From: Stenotrophomonas daejeonensis
Lineage (GTDB): Bacteria; Pseudomonadota; Gammaproteobacteria; Xanthomonadales; Xanthomonadaceae
Assembly (NCBI RefSeq): GCF_001431505.1
Contig: NZ_LDJP01000034.1
Location: 1 to 52,499, forward strand
Direction: 5' to 3'
DNA: 52,499 nt
Each line of letters starts with the position of its first letter. Position 1 is the first letter of the stretch. This document shows, piece after piece, positions 25,035 through 32,559 of this stretch. The notes under the pieces were generated by a model that made no database searches, was not told the origin of the DNA, and saw only the letters and a list, made by a program, of their open reading frames with translations. Position numbers and translations under genes: made by a program.

Positions 25035-25090
25035 GATAGTAGCGCCTGCCTAGACTGGCCCCATCGCAACCACCCATGCAGGAGAACGCC

Positions 25091-25795
25091 ATGATCGAGC
25101 GTCGCCCGTTTGCCAGCCTTGGCGGTGCCAACCACGGTTGGCTGGATGCCAAGCACCACTTTTCCTTCGCCCAGTACCACGACCCGGCGCGCGTGCACTG
25201 GGGCGCGCTGCGGGTATGGAACGACGACACCATCCAGCCCGGCACCGGCTTCCCGCCGCACCCGCACGCGGACATGGAGATCGTCACCTACGTGCGCGAA
25301 GGCGCCATCAGCCATCAGGACGACCAGGGCAACAAGGGCCGTACCGAGGCCGGCGACGTGCAGGTGATGAGCGCCGGCAGCGGCATCCGCCATGCCGAAT
25401 ACAACCTGGAGCCGGGCGTGACCCGCATCTTCCAGATCTGGATCATCCCGGACGCGCGCGGCGGCGCGCCGTCGTGGGGCGCCAAGCCCTTCCCCAAGGG
25501 CGAGCGCTCCGGCCGCTTCGTCACCCTGGCCAGCGGCATGGCCGGCGACGACGACGCACTGCCGATCCGCGCCGACGCCCGCGTGCTGGGCGCGACGCTG
25601 AAGGCCGGCGAGAGCGCCGAATACCACTTCGGCGACAGCACCCGCCACGGCTACCTGGTGCCGAGCAGCGGCAAGGTGGAAGTGGACGGCGTGGTGCTCG
25701 ACGCCCGCGACGGTGCGGCCATCACCGATGTGCACAGCATCCGCGTGCGCGCGCTGGAAGATGCCGAGCTGGTGCTGGTGGATACCGCCGCCTGA
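25091..25795 (+). CDS. Pirin family protein (YhhW-like)
   Basis: A 234-residue bicupin pirin. The N-terminal cupin shows the metal-binding pattern FPPHPHADMEIVTYVREGAISHQDDQGN and MSAGSGIRHAEYN, giving the three histidines and one glutamate of the iron site. E. coli YhhW has quercetin 2,3-dioxygenase activity in vitro; the natural role is unknown. It is cytoplasmic. The start has AGGAGAA a few bases upstream. It is divergent from a LysR regulator, which probably controls it. Confidence 0.88.
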   Translation: MIERRPFASLGGANHGWLDAKHHFSFAQYHDPARVHWGALRVWNDDTIQPGTGFPPHPHADMEIVTYVREGAISHQDDQGNKGRTEAGDVQVMSAGSGIRHAEYNLEPGVTRIFQIWIIPDARGGAPSWGAKPFPKGERSGRFVTLASGMAGDDDALPIRADARVLGATLKAGESAEYHFGDSTRHGYLVPSSGKVEVDGVVLDARDGAAITDVHSIRVRALEDAELVLVDTAA

Positions 25796-25918
25796 GCGGC
25801 AGCATCGCCGCAGGCGCGGATGAAGCAATGGCTGCAAGTGGGCAGTCCGTCGCAGGTGCGGCGGCTGCCTTTGCCGCCATACTCCGGTGCTACTGCCACC
25901 GTTTCGTATCGCAACTAC

Positions 25919-26275
25919 ATGCGCGACTTTCTCTACTACGCATTGCTGCTCCTGCTGGGATTCGCCTGGTACCGGTTCGGACAGCAGCAGCTCCGAAAAG
26001 AACCCTTCGACGAAAACGGCGCACCTACCCAGGGGCTGGTGGGGCCGGTGGGTTTCCTGATGACGACGGGCGTGGCGGGCTATTGCCTGTTCGCCGTCCT
26101 GCGCGCATTGGTGCGAGGCGAAGTGCCATGCGTCGGCAAGGGCTGCGCCGGGCAGGTCTATACCTTGGCCACTAATACAAGTGCGTACTGGGCCAACGTC
26201 TTCTTCATGGTGTGGTTGGTGCTTGCCCTGGGCTATGCGTTGTACGTGACGCTGAAGATCTGGTTCCGCAAATAA
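25919..26275 (+). CDS. Small membrane protein of unknown function
   Basis: A 118-residue protein with three predicted transmembrane segments: FLYYALLLLLGFAWYRFG near the N-terminus, GFLMTTGVAGYCLFAVLRALV in the middle and NVFFMVWLVLALGYALYVTL at the C-terminus. Two cysteines (VPCVGKGCAGQ) lie in the loop between the second and third segments. No family is recognised. Start 25919 is the ATG directly before the first membrane segment; the frame runs upstream to 25820 without hydrophobic or recognisable content. GC is lower than in the neighbours. A stem AGCCGC-GAT-GCGGCT (26275-26289) at the stop may end transcription. Confidence 0.6.
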   Translation: MRDFLYYALLLLLGFAWYRFGQQQLRKEPFDENGAPTQGLVGPVGFLMTTGVAGYCLFAVLRALVRGEVPCVGKGCAGQVYTLATNTSAYWANVFFMVWLVLALGYALYVTLKIWFRK

Positions 26276-26374
26276 GCCGCGATGCGGCTGTAACTGCCGT
26301 GATTCGTATCGCTTCCGGTTTGGTCGAGAATTACCGGAACGAGCACGAGGTGCATTTTCGCCACGAGCAACCGC

Positions 26375-27466
26375 TCAGGTTCCCAGACCCAAGAAGTCGT
26401 GCAGCCGTTGCAGCTCGTCGTCCAGCGCCTGCTTGAACCCGGCATCGCGCGGTGCACGGCCCGCCACGTAGCCGAGGTCGTGCTGCAAGCACCCATCGAC
26501 GACCTTCAGGTTGCCCCAGCCAATCACTTCATCGCGCCACAGCAGCGGCAGCGCGTAGTGGCCACGCACGCGCTTGTGCGCCGGCGTGTAGGCCTCGAAG
26601 CGGTAGGCCCAGCCCCACAGCAGTTCGAAACGGCGGCGGTCCCACACCACCGGGTCGAACGGGGCGAGCAAACGCACTTGTGATGGGCTGCGCCAGCCGC
26701 GCGTCGGTGCTTCATCGCCGGGCCAGTACCAGTCCACGCCATCAATGCATGCATGGGCCAGCCGCTGTTTGGCGCGCGCCAGTGTGGGCTTGCGCAAGCT
26801 TTCCCACTGTGGCGCAGCACCGGCCAGCATGTTGATCAGTTGCGACAAACTCGCCGCAGGCAGCGGTGCGTATTTGCGTACCAGCGCATCGGCCATTGCA
26901 TCCATCGCCGCCTGCGGGTCGGCGGCGGCTTGCCACGGCGCGGCCAGCGCATAAACGCGGGTACCGTTGTCGCGGCGGACCACGTCAAGATGGCTGCGGT
27001 AGTGCAAGCCATCCAGCAGTTCGGTGGACAAGCGGCTGTTGCCGCCAAACCAGTTCCTTACCGGGCCGTGGCCGAGCGCGGCATCGACCGTTGCCGGGTG
27101 CGCCACGCCGAGCCGTTCGACTTCGGCCAACACTGCATGGGCCAGCTTCCAGCGCGGCTTGTCCCACGCGCGGCGCGCAGTGCGCGGGTGCATCAACGCG
27201 CGCAGCGCCGGGGTGAGGAAGCCGTAGTTGATGAAGAAATCTTCCTGCAACGGCAGTTGCGGGTAGCGGCGTTCCAGGTCGCCGGCGCGGTAGTTCTTGA
27301 CCCGGTGGCGCAGGGTCAAATCCTGCGCGCGGGCCGGCGCACGCAGTGGGTCGGCCTGCACGAAACCGCCAAGCCGCTCGACGGCGGCCAGCAAGGTGGT
27401 GGGCGGGAACAGGCTGCGCGCCACCGCATGGCGGCGTAGTGCGGCAAGGTCGAGTGGGGTGGGCAT
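26375..27466 (-). CDS. YcaQ/AlkX-family interstrand-crosslink DNA glycosylase
   Basis: A 363-residue protein of the HTH_42 (winged-helix) superfamily. The start LDLAALRRHAVARSLFPP and the motif GFVQADPLRAPARAQDLTLRHRV are characteristic; the Q37-x-D39 in FVQADP corresponds to the catalytic QxD motif of YcaQ, as opposed to QxQ of the AlkZ branch. Later blocks are HYRSHLDVVRRDNGTRVYALA and VRLLAPFDPVVWDRRRFELLWGWAYRFEAYTP. E. coli YcaQ (AlkX) unhooks interstrand crosslinks and removes N7-alkylguanine. The length is somewhat under that of E. coli YcaQ (about 410). It appears monocistronic; only a few dozen bases separate it from the damaged hydrolase gene. Confidence 0.82.
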   Translation of the reverse strand: MPTPLDLAALRRHAVARSLFPPTTLLAAVERLGGFVQADPLRAPARAQDLTLRHRVKNYRAGDLERRYPQLPLQEDFFINYGFLTPALRALMHPRTARRAWDKPRWKLAHAVLAEVERLGVAHPATVDAALGHGPVRNWFGGNSRLSTELLDGLHYRSHLDVVRRDNGTRVYALAAPWQAAADPQAAMDAMADALVRKYAPLPAASLSQLINMLAGAAPQWESLRKPTLARAKQRLAHACIDGVDWYWPGDEAPTRGWRSPSQVRLLAPFDPVVWDRRRFELLWGWAYRFEAYTPAHKRVRGHYALPLLWRDEVIGWGNLKVVDGCLQHDLGYVAGRAPRDAGFKQALDDELQRLHDFLGLGT

Positions 27467-27525
27467 GCGCGCCAGCCTACTTCAGCCGCGCGCCCGGGTG
27501 GGTGCGGTGGTGTTGCCGGCAAGGC

Positions 27526-28857
27526 TCATCGTGCGCTGGGCGGCTTGGCGTGCGTGTGCTGGGTGATCCAGTCTGCAATGGCGTTCAGCGCTGCCGGTGC
27601 GATGGTTTCCTCCAGCGTGGCGTATTCGCCCAGCCCGCCGGTGCGCGCGTTCTGCAACAGGTGGTTCACGCCGGGCAGCTCGATGGTGGTGACGTCGCGG
27701 TTGGCGGCGGTGGCGGCGCGGATCCCGGCCAGGTTCTGCTGCGGCACTACCTGCCGGTCCAGCGCGCCGTTCAAGGCCAGTATGGGGTTGCGGAAATGCG
27801 CCAGCGCAGGGGTGGGGTCGTAGCGCAGGAACCAGCGGAACCACGGGTCCAGTACCTGCCGCTGCACCGCCTCGCGCGCTGCCGGCGACCGGCGCACGGC
27901 GCTGGCGCGTTCGTCGTCCAACACGGCATCCAGCGCCCGCCGTGCGGATTCGGTATCCAGCGCGCTGCCGGCAATGCGCATCAGCTCGGCTTGCAGGGCT
28001 TCGGAAGCTTCCAGCTCCGCCGTGCTCAAGCCTTGCGTGGTGGCCAATGCCTTGCGCTGGGCCTCCAGCATCTGTGCGATGGGCACGCCGGGTGCGGCCA
28101 GCAGCACCATCCACGCCACCTGCGGGTTGTCCACTGTGGCGAGCGGGCCGACCATGCCGCCCTCGCTGTGGCCGATGAACTGGAAGTGGCTGCGCGAGCC
28201 ATCGCTCCACCGCCCGGTGAGGGTTTCGCCATCAAGCTGGCCGCTGAAACTCACGCCCGCCATCGGCAGGGAAAAGCGCACCTGGTTGCCTTTGCGCACC
28301 AGCGCCGTTACCGGCATGCCTGTGGTCAGCATGTCGGGTGCATCGAACGAGGCGGTGGTGCCGCCGGCGCCGGTGCGCACGTGCAGCCGCATCGTCATGT
28401 CGGCGCCGTTGCGGCGGGTGGTGCCTGCCCACGTGCCGTCCAGCCCGGCCACCACCGGTGCGACGGCGAAGGGGCCGCGCGTGAATACCAAGGGCATGCT
28501 GCCACCTTGCCGGAACACGCCCGAAAAACGGTTTGCCGCCGGCTCCCAGCGGCCTTCGTACTGGATGTTGCGGGCCGGCAGGGCGAAGCGCGGTTCGCCA
28601 TCGGCCACCGACAGCGTGGTCAGCGCGATGGGCTGGCCGGGTGCCTGGTCCAGGCTTTCGAGCTGGCCACTCAAACCGCCATCGGCGGATTCGGTGATGG
28701 TCAATTGCAGCCGCAGCTGCCGTTTGCCGGCCTCCAGCGTGCCGTGCCACGGCCCGGCCCAACTGGCGGGCGTGGCGCCGGCAGCGCTGGCGTGGGCGGG
28801 AATACCTGTGAAAGCGGCCAGCAGGCAAAGACTGGCGGCGAGCAGGATGCGGCGCAT
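27526..28857 (-). CDS. Alpha/beta hydrolase with internal deletion
   Basis: A 443-residue exported protein (signal peptide MRRILLAASLCLLAAFTGIPAHA). It has two N-terminal beta-rich lipocalin-like repeats (WAGPWHGTLEAGKRQLRLQLTI and LDGTWAGTTRRNGADMTMRL), then jumps from GETLTGRWSDGSRS directly into HFQFIGHSEGGMVGPLATV, the nucleophile elbow (G-H-S-E-G). In related hydrolases about 150 residues lie between these, including the first core strands with the oxyanion hole and a PAVVLISGSGPQD-like block. The C-terminal DPTPALAHFRNPILALNGALDRQVVPQQN and the histidine in GVNHLLQ are present. The reading frame is intact, so a protein can be made, but it is probably inactive. It lies downstream of the frameshifted metallophosphoesterase, whose shifted frame runs straight into it. 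Confidence 0.7.
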   Translation of the reverse strand: MRRILLAASLCLLAAFTGIPAHASAAGATPASWAGPWHGTLEAGKRQLRLQLTITESADGGLSGQLESLDQAPGQPIALTTLSVADGEPRFALPARNIQYEGRWEPAANRFSGVFRQGGSMPLVFTRGPFAVAPVVAGLDGTWAGTTRRNGADMTMRLHVRTGAGGTTASFDAPDMLTTGMPVTALVRKGNQVRFSLPMAGVSFSGQLDGETLTGRWSDGSRSHFQFIGHSEGGMVGPLATVDNPQVAWMVLLAAPGVPIAQMLEAQRKALATTQGLSTAELEASEALQAELMRIAGSALDTESARRALDAVLDDERASAVRRSPAAREAVQRQVLDPWFRWFLRYDPTPALAHFRNPILALNGALDRQVVPQQNLAGIRAATAANRDVTTIELPGVNHLLQNARTGGLGEYATLEETIAPAALNAIADWITQHTHAKPPSAR

Positions 28858-28976
28858 CGGCGTTACTCCTTCGGTGGCGGGGTGAAGGCCGCAGCCGTCG
28901 TCGGCAGGCGGGGTTGCTGCTGCGAAGACGGGTGCCAGCGGCGTTTGTGACGCCCGGCCACGACGGCGCGCCGGGG

Positions 28977-30198
28977 TTACAGCGCCACGCGGCTGCCGTC
29001 CTCGCGCACGCGCCACGCCTTGCCGCCTTCCAGCCACAGCCCCTGCGAACTGCGTGTCGGCAGGGTGGAGCGGTGGTCCAGCGGGTGTTTCACGTCGATG
29101 GCGTACAACCTTGCCGTCGTGAAAGCGCTTCACCCGCCAGTGCAGCGGGTGGCCGACGACGACGGCGCGGGCACCGAACCGCGCCAGGGTCTTTTCCACC
29201 TGCGCCTGTTCGAGGTCGTCCTTGAAATAGCCGCGATACCACGCCGGCCCGGTCTTGGGGTTGATCAGGAAATCCTCCTCGTCCGCTTGCTGCTTCGGGT
29301 ACCACACCTGCCGGTAGCGCTCGCGCACGATGCGGTTGATGTCTTCCAGCGACCACGGCTTTTCGGCCAGCGCCGGGTGCAGCCCGCCATGCACGAACAG
29401 GACGCCGTTGATGACCTCGGCGGTGTTCTTGCTGGCCAGCCAGCGCCCGAGGAAGGCCTCCGGCCCGAACAACTCGGCGTGTTGCCTGCCAAGGATGGCC
29501 GCGACGTTGAAGTACTTCTCGTGGCTGGAGCGCAGGTTGCCTTGCAGGCTCTTTATCTCATGGTTGCCGAGCAGGTAATGCACCTGCCCGCCGGCGCGCA
29601 GGGCCTGCTGTTCGAGCTTGTGGATCAGCCACAGCACCTGCGTCACCGATGCACCGCGGTCGACGAAATCGCCCACCAGCACCAGGTGCTTGTCGCCGAA
29701 CGTCCAGTTCAGGCCCGTGTCGATGACCTTGGCGTTGATCAGAAAATCGCGAAAGGCCTGGAAGTTGCCCTCGATGTCGGACAGCGCCAGGACAGCCCGG
29801 CCATCCTGGTGGCGGGTGGGCGGGGTGACGAAACGCGGCGTGGCCTGCACGGTGAACGTGCTCTGGTCGAGCGGAAACAGCACCTGCACCGGGAACGGCC
29901 CGGCCAGCGCATGCCGCTGCTCTTCCACCCGGAAGCCCTGCTTGCCGTCGCCGCGTATGGTCTGCGCCAGCCACGCATCGCCCTGCTGGAACACATGCGG
30001 GCCCTCGCCGCCCGGTGTGTAGGCCGCCTCGTTCTGCCCGTAATAAAAGTCGGCCCCGTGGCACAGGCCGAAGCCGGCGGCGAGCACCGCCAGCAGCACC
30101 AGCATGACAAGGAAATGCCAGACATACGCCCACGCGGTTTTATGGACGGTTCTCCAATTTCGGGACGAGTGAACCCTTGCCGCCCTGCAAGCCGCCAT
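28977..30198 (-). pseudogene. Metallophosphoesterase, frameshifted near the C-terminus
   Basis: A calcineurin-like phosphoesterase with an N-terminal membrane anchor (YVWHFLVMLVLLAVLAAGFGL). The metal-site motifs are all present: ALSDIEGNFQAF, LVGDFVDRGASV, YLLGNHEIKSL, VLFVHGGLHPAL and AVVVGHPLHWRV. After HDGKV the frame shifts at about 29106-29108: removing one base there restores YAIDVKHPLDHRSTLP... and the natural end REDGSRVAL with TAA at 28979-28977. Without correction the frame has no stop and runs through the next gene. The shift lies about 43 codons before the restored stop, after the catalytic core. The start is uncertain: ATG 30198, or ATG 30105 (MLVLLAVLAAG). A sequencing error is the main alternative to a real mutation. 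Confidence 0.7.
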
Positions 30199-30255
30199 GC
30201 AGCGTTCGCCGGATGGAAGGAAGGGACGGCTTGCCGCCCCGGGAGCGGGGTTGGC

Positions 30256-30813
30256 TCAGGACAACCCGCGCCGCAGTGCCCGCAGCACCCGGCGCGTCAA
30301 CTCGGCGCACCACGCCGAGGCCAGCAGGGCCACCGGCACCAGCCAGTACCCCAGTAATTCTTCCGCTTGCAGATAAGGCGAGCCGGACCAGGCGATGGCG
30401 ATGGAATTGCCGCCAGCGGTGGACCACACGCCCACCTGCGACGGCTGCACCAGCTTGGCCAACGCCAGCAGCAGCAAGCCCAGCGCGACGCCGAACCCGG
30501 ACGCGCGCCCCGAGTAATACAGGCCGCGCGTGACCGTCTGCCGGACGCGCTGGATCACGCCGAAGCCGGCCGGTGGCGGCGCGCCGGTGCGGATGTGGGC
30601 CACGTACGGGGCGGCCAGCGCCTCGGGCGGGCCGAAGCCTTGCAGCAGGGCGTGGATGTCGGTGGTTTTGCCGCGCGCCTGGGCCTGCTCCACGACATCG
30701 CGGATGTGGCCTTCGATTTCGCGCATCACCTCCTCCGCGTCGGCCTTGTCCAACTGGCCAAGCCGCGAGGCGAGCGTGCGCATGTAGGTGCCAATGGGGT
30801 CGCGCGAAGTCAT
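30256..30813 (-). CDS. HAAS-domain (DUF1700-like) membrane protein
   Basis: A 185-residue protein with an N-terminal HAAS/DUF1700-type helical domain (RTLASRLGQLDKADAEEVMREIEGHIRDVVEQA, then LQGFGPPEALAAPYV) and two C-terminal transmembrane segments (GFGVALGLLLLALAKLV and YWLVPVALLASAWCAEL). Such genes are commonly paired with PadR regulators and are thought to modulate them at the membrane; molecular function is unknown. The ATG at 30813 is one base after the padR stop (TGACATG), so it is translated with padR. Confidence 0.8.
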   Translation of the reverse strand: MTSRDPIGTYMRTLASRLGQLDKADAEEVMREIEGHIRDVVEQAQARGKTTDIHALLQGFGPPEALAAPYVAHIRTGAPPPAGFGVIQRVRQTVTRGLYYSGRASGFGVALGLLLLALAKLVQPSQVGVWSTAGGNSIAIAWSGSPYLQAEELLGYWLVPVALLASAWCAELTRRVLRALRRGLS

Positions 30814-30814
30814 G

Positions 30815-31189
30815 TCAGCTTCCTTGGGTGGAGGGCGCGGCGCTGGCGGGGGCGGCCAGCAGGGCGTTGATGTCGGCCACCGACTGTTGCCAGGCCTGCA
30901 CGAGGGCGGTGAGCTTGTGCTCGCCTTGATCGGTGAGCTGGTAGTACTTGCGCGGGCGGCTGTCGCCTTCCTGCACCCACCGCGCATCCACCAGCCCCTC
31001 ACGCTTGAGGCGGTCCAGCAGCGGGTACAAGGTGCCCTCGGTGATGGCCGTGGTGGGGAAGCGTTGCAGGTGGCGCAGCAGGGCCAGGCCGTACACCGGT
31101 TGTTCGCGCAGGGCGGCAAGAATCACCAGCTCCAGCGCGCCCTTGCGCAGCTGCACCTGCCATTTTTCCTGTGTGTCGTTGCTGTCCAT
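30815..31189 (-). CDS. PadR-family transcriptional regulator
   Basis: A 124-residue PadR winged-helix repressor: LRKGALELVILAALREQPVYGLALLRHLQRF, the hallmark ITEGTLYPLLDRLKREGLVDARWVQEGDSRPRKYYQLTDQG and a C-terminal dimerisation helix. Start 31189 was preferred over the in-frame ATG at 31195 because AAGG lies 7 bases upstream of it. It is followed at once by the HAAS membrane protein; such pairs are usually autoregulated. No operator is identified in the short upstream gap. Confidence 0.85.
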   Translation of the reverse strand: MDSNDTQEKWQVQLRKGALELVILAALREQPVYGLALLRHLQRFPTTAITEGTLYPLLDRLKREGLVDARWVQEGDSRPRKYYQLTDQGEHKLTALVQAWQQSVADINALLAAPASAAPSTQGS

Positions 31190-31238
31190 GCCCATGCCTT
31201 AGGGCTTCAGCGGTGCCCGGTGCTTCCTCGGGGCTCGG

Positions 31239-31263
31239 GTCAGGCCGGGTTGTCCGGCCTGAC
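31239..31263. terminator. Stem-loop between the DUF2894 gene and padR
   Basis: Perfect 10-base stem GTCAGGCCGG / CCGGCCTGAC, loop GTTGT. It lies just after the last gene of the motor-like operon and before padR. There is no T-tract, so termination strength is uncertain. Confidence 0.5.
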
Positions 31264-31274
31264 GCCGCCTGCGG

Positions 31275-31922
31275 CTACGCTGCCGGCTTCCTGCGGCGGG
31301 CCGGCTTGCGCGGGCTGGCCGGGGCCACGTCGTCGGCATGGCTGCCGCCCAGCTGCTCCAGCCACGTCAGCGTGTCGGCATAGGCGACGAAGTGCTGCAG
31401 GTAATCGGGGCAGACCTCGCGCATCAGCGCCATCGCGCGGTAGGTCAGCACAGTGGAATGCAGCGGGCCGGCGTCTTCGGGCAGGCCGTCCAGGCATTGC
31501 CGCAGCAGGCTGTCGATGCGGATGCGGCTCCACAGCTGCTGGAACTCGTCCAGCAACGGCATGGCCGATGGCTCGGCGGCAGGCGTTGGTTCGCTGGATT
31601 CGCTGGGTCGCGGTGTGGATGCGGACTGCGGTCGTGCATCCAGTCGCGGCGCATTCGCCAGTTGTTCCAGCAAGAAGCGGAGCGGACTTGCGTCCGCTCT
31701 ACGGGGAGACGTCGCTTCCGGCGCGGCGATCAGCAAGGTGGCGTAGGCATCGGCCAGCGCCTGCAATCGCGCATCCAGGTGCTGCCGCACCAGGCCGTCA
31801 TGCTGCATCGCGCGCCGCGCCAATGCGTCCATCAGCGCAAAGCGCGGTGGATCAAGGCGATCGGCGCCTTGCGCGCGCCACGCATCGAGCCGGGCATGGA
31901 TGCTGGTGGTTTCAGCGGGCAT
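31275..31922 (-). CDS. DUF2894 family protein, last gene of the motor-like operon
   Basis: A 215-residue protein of the DUF2894 family, recognised from the N-terminus (ARLDAWRAQGADRLDPPRFALMDALARRA), the middle LLDEFQQLWSRIRIDSLLRQCL and LTYRAMALMREVCPDYLQHFVAYADTLTWLEQL, and the basic tail RKPARRRKPAA. No catalytic motif or membrane segment is visible; function is unknown. ATG 31922 is preceded by AAGG; ATG 31934 is an alternative. Either start overlaps the end of the OmpA/MotB gene. A GTAG REP palindrome lies in frame inside the gene (31680-31702), encoding part of SPRRADASPL in a low-complexity linker between the two conserved halves. The stop is TAG. Confidence 0.72.
   Translation of the reverse strand: MPAETTSIHARLDAWRAQGADRLDPPRFALMDALARRAMQHDGLVRQHLDARLQALADAYATLLIAAPEATSPRRADASPLRFLLEQLANAPRLDARPQSASTPRPSESSEPTPAAEPSAMPLLDEFQQLWSRIRIDSLLRQCLDGLPEDAGPLHSTVLTYRAMALMREVCPDYLQHFVAYADTLTWLEQLGGSHADDVAPASPRKPARRRKPAA
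31680..31702 (-). repeat. GTAG REP palindrome within the DUF2894 coding sequence
   Basis: On the minus strand GTAG is followed by AGCGGACGCAAGTCCGCTC, a unit of the same class as the intergenic repeats. It is kept in frame in the variable Pro/Ser/Ala-rich linker of the protein, between the conserved N- and C-terminal parts. Confidence 0.7.
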
Positions 31923-32559
31923 CGGCCTTGGCATCGGAGGCGTGGCGCGGGATCGGCGCGATCTCGACGCGGCGGTTCTTCGCGCGGCCGGCTTCGTCGT
32001 CGTTGGAGCTGACCGGCTGCTCGGCGCCGAACGCGGCGGCGAACACCGATGCCGACGGCACGCCGTCGGCGATCAGGGTGCGGGTGACGGTGAGCGCGCG
32101 CGCGGCGGACAGTTCGAGGTTGTCGGCGAAGCGGGCATTGCTGGCGCGCACCGGCTGGTTGTCGGTGAAGCCGCTGACCATCAGGATTTCCTCGCGCGCG
32201 CGCAGGTAGTCGCGCAGCGGGGCGGCGATGCTCTGCAGCAGTTCGCGGCCTTCCGGCTGCAACTGGTCGGAGTTGAGCGCGAACAGCACGCTGCCGCTGA
32301 TGCCGATGCGGCCATCGATGACGGTGACGCGGCCGGCGGCCAGTGGCGCGGCCAGCGCTTCTTCCAGCGACTTGAGCTTGGCCGCCTCGGCCTGCCGCTG
32401 CTGCACTTCTTCATCCAGCTTCTTGTGCAGCAGCAGCTGGATGCCGATGACGCTGGCCAGGATCAGCACGAACGCGCCCAGCAGCACCGACATCAGGTCG
32501 CCGAACGCGGCCCACGTGGTCGCGCTGGACTCGGCGTCGAACTCGATCTCGTCGCTCAT
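31912..32559 (-). CDS. OmpA/MotB-type stator subunit of a motor-like complex (ZorB-like)
   Basis: A 215-residue inner-membrane protein. One transmembrane helix (about 17-43: AAFGDLMSVLLGAFVLILAS) starts with D21, in the place of the proton-binding aspartate of MotB, TolR and ZorB. A short helical linker (44-72) leads to an OmpA/MotB peptidoglycan-binding domain: SVLFALNSDQLQPEGRELL, VSGFTDNQPV, SAARALTVTRTLIADGV and NRRVEIAPI. Its start overlaps the stop of the DUF802 gene (ATGA), so the two are made together. The pairing with a MotA/ExbB-type partner suggests an ion-driven motor anchored to the cell wall. The gene could be annotated simply as an OmpA family protein; the motor role is inferred. 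Confidence 0.85.
   Translation of the reverse strand: MSDEIEFDAESSATTWAAFGDLMSVLLGAFVLILASVIGIQLLLHKKLDEEVQQRQAEAAKLKSLEEALAAPLAAGRVTVIDGRIGISGSVLFALNSDQLQPEGRELLQSIAAPLRDYLRAREEILMVSGFTDNQPVRASNARFADNLELSAARALTVTRTLIADGVPSASVFAAAFGAEQPVSSNDDEAGRAKNRRVEIAPIPRHASDAKADAR

Noticed and set aside
27526..30198. One 890-residue protein fusing the phosphoesterase and the hydrolase.
   Set aside because: The second part starts with a complete signal peptide and the join is a nonsense-like Arg/Pro-rich stretch; a one-base correction restores a normal C-terminus for the first gene.
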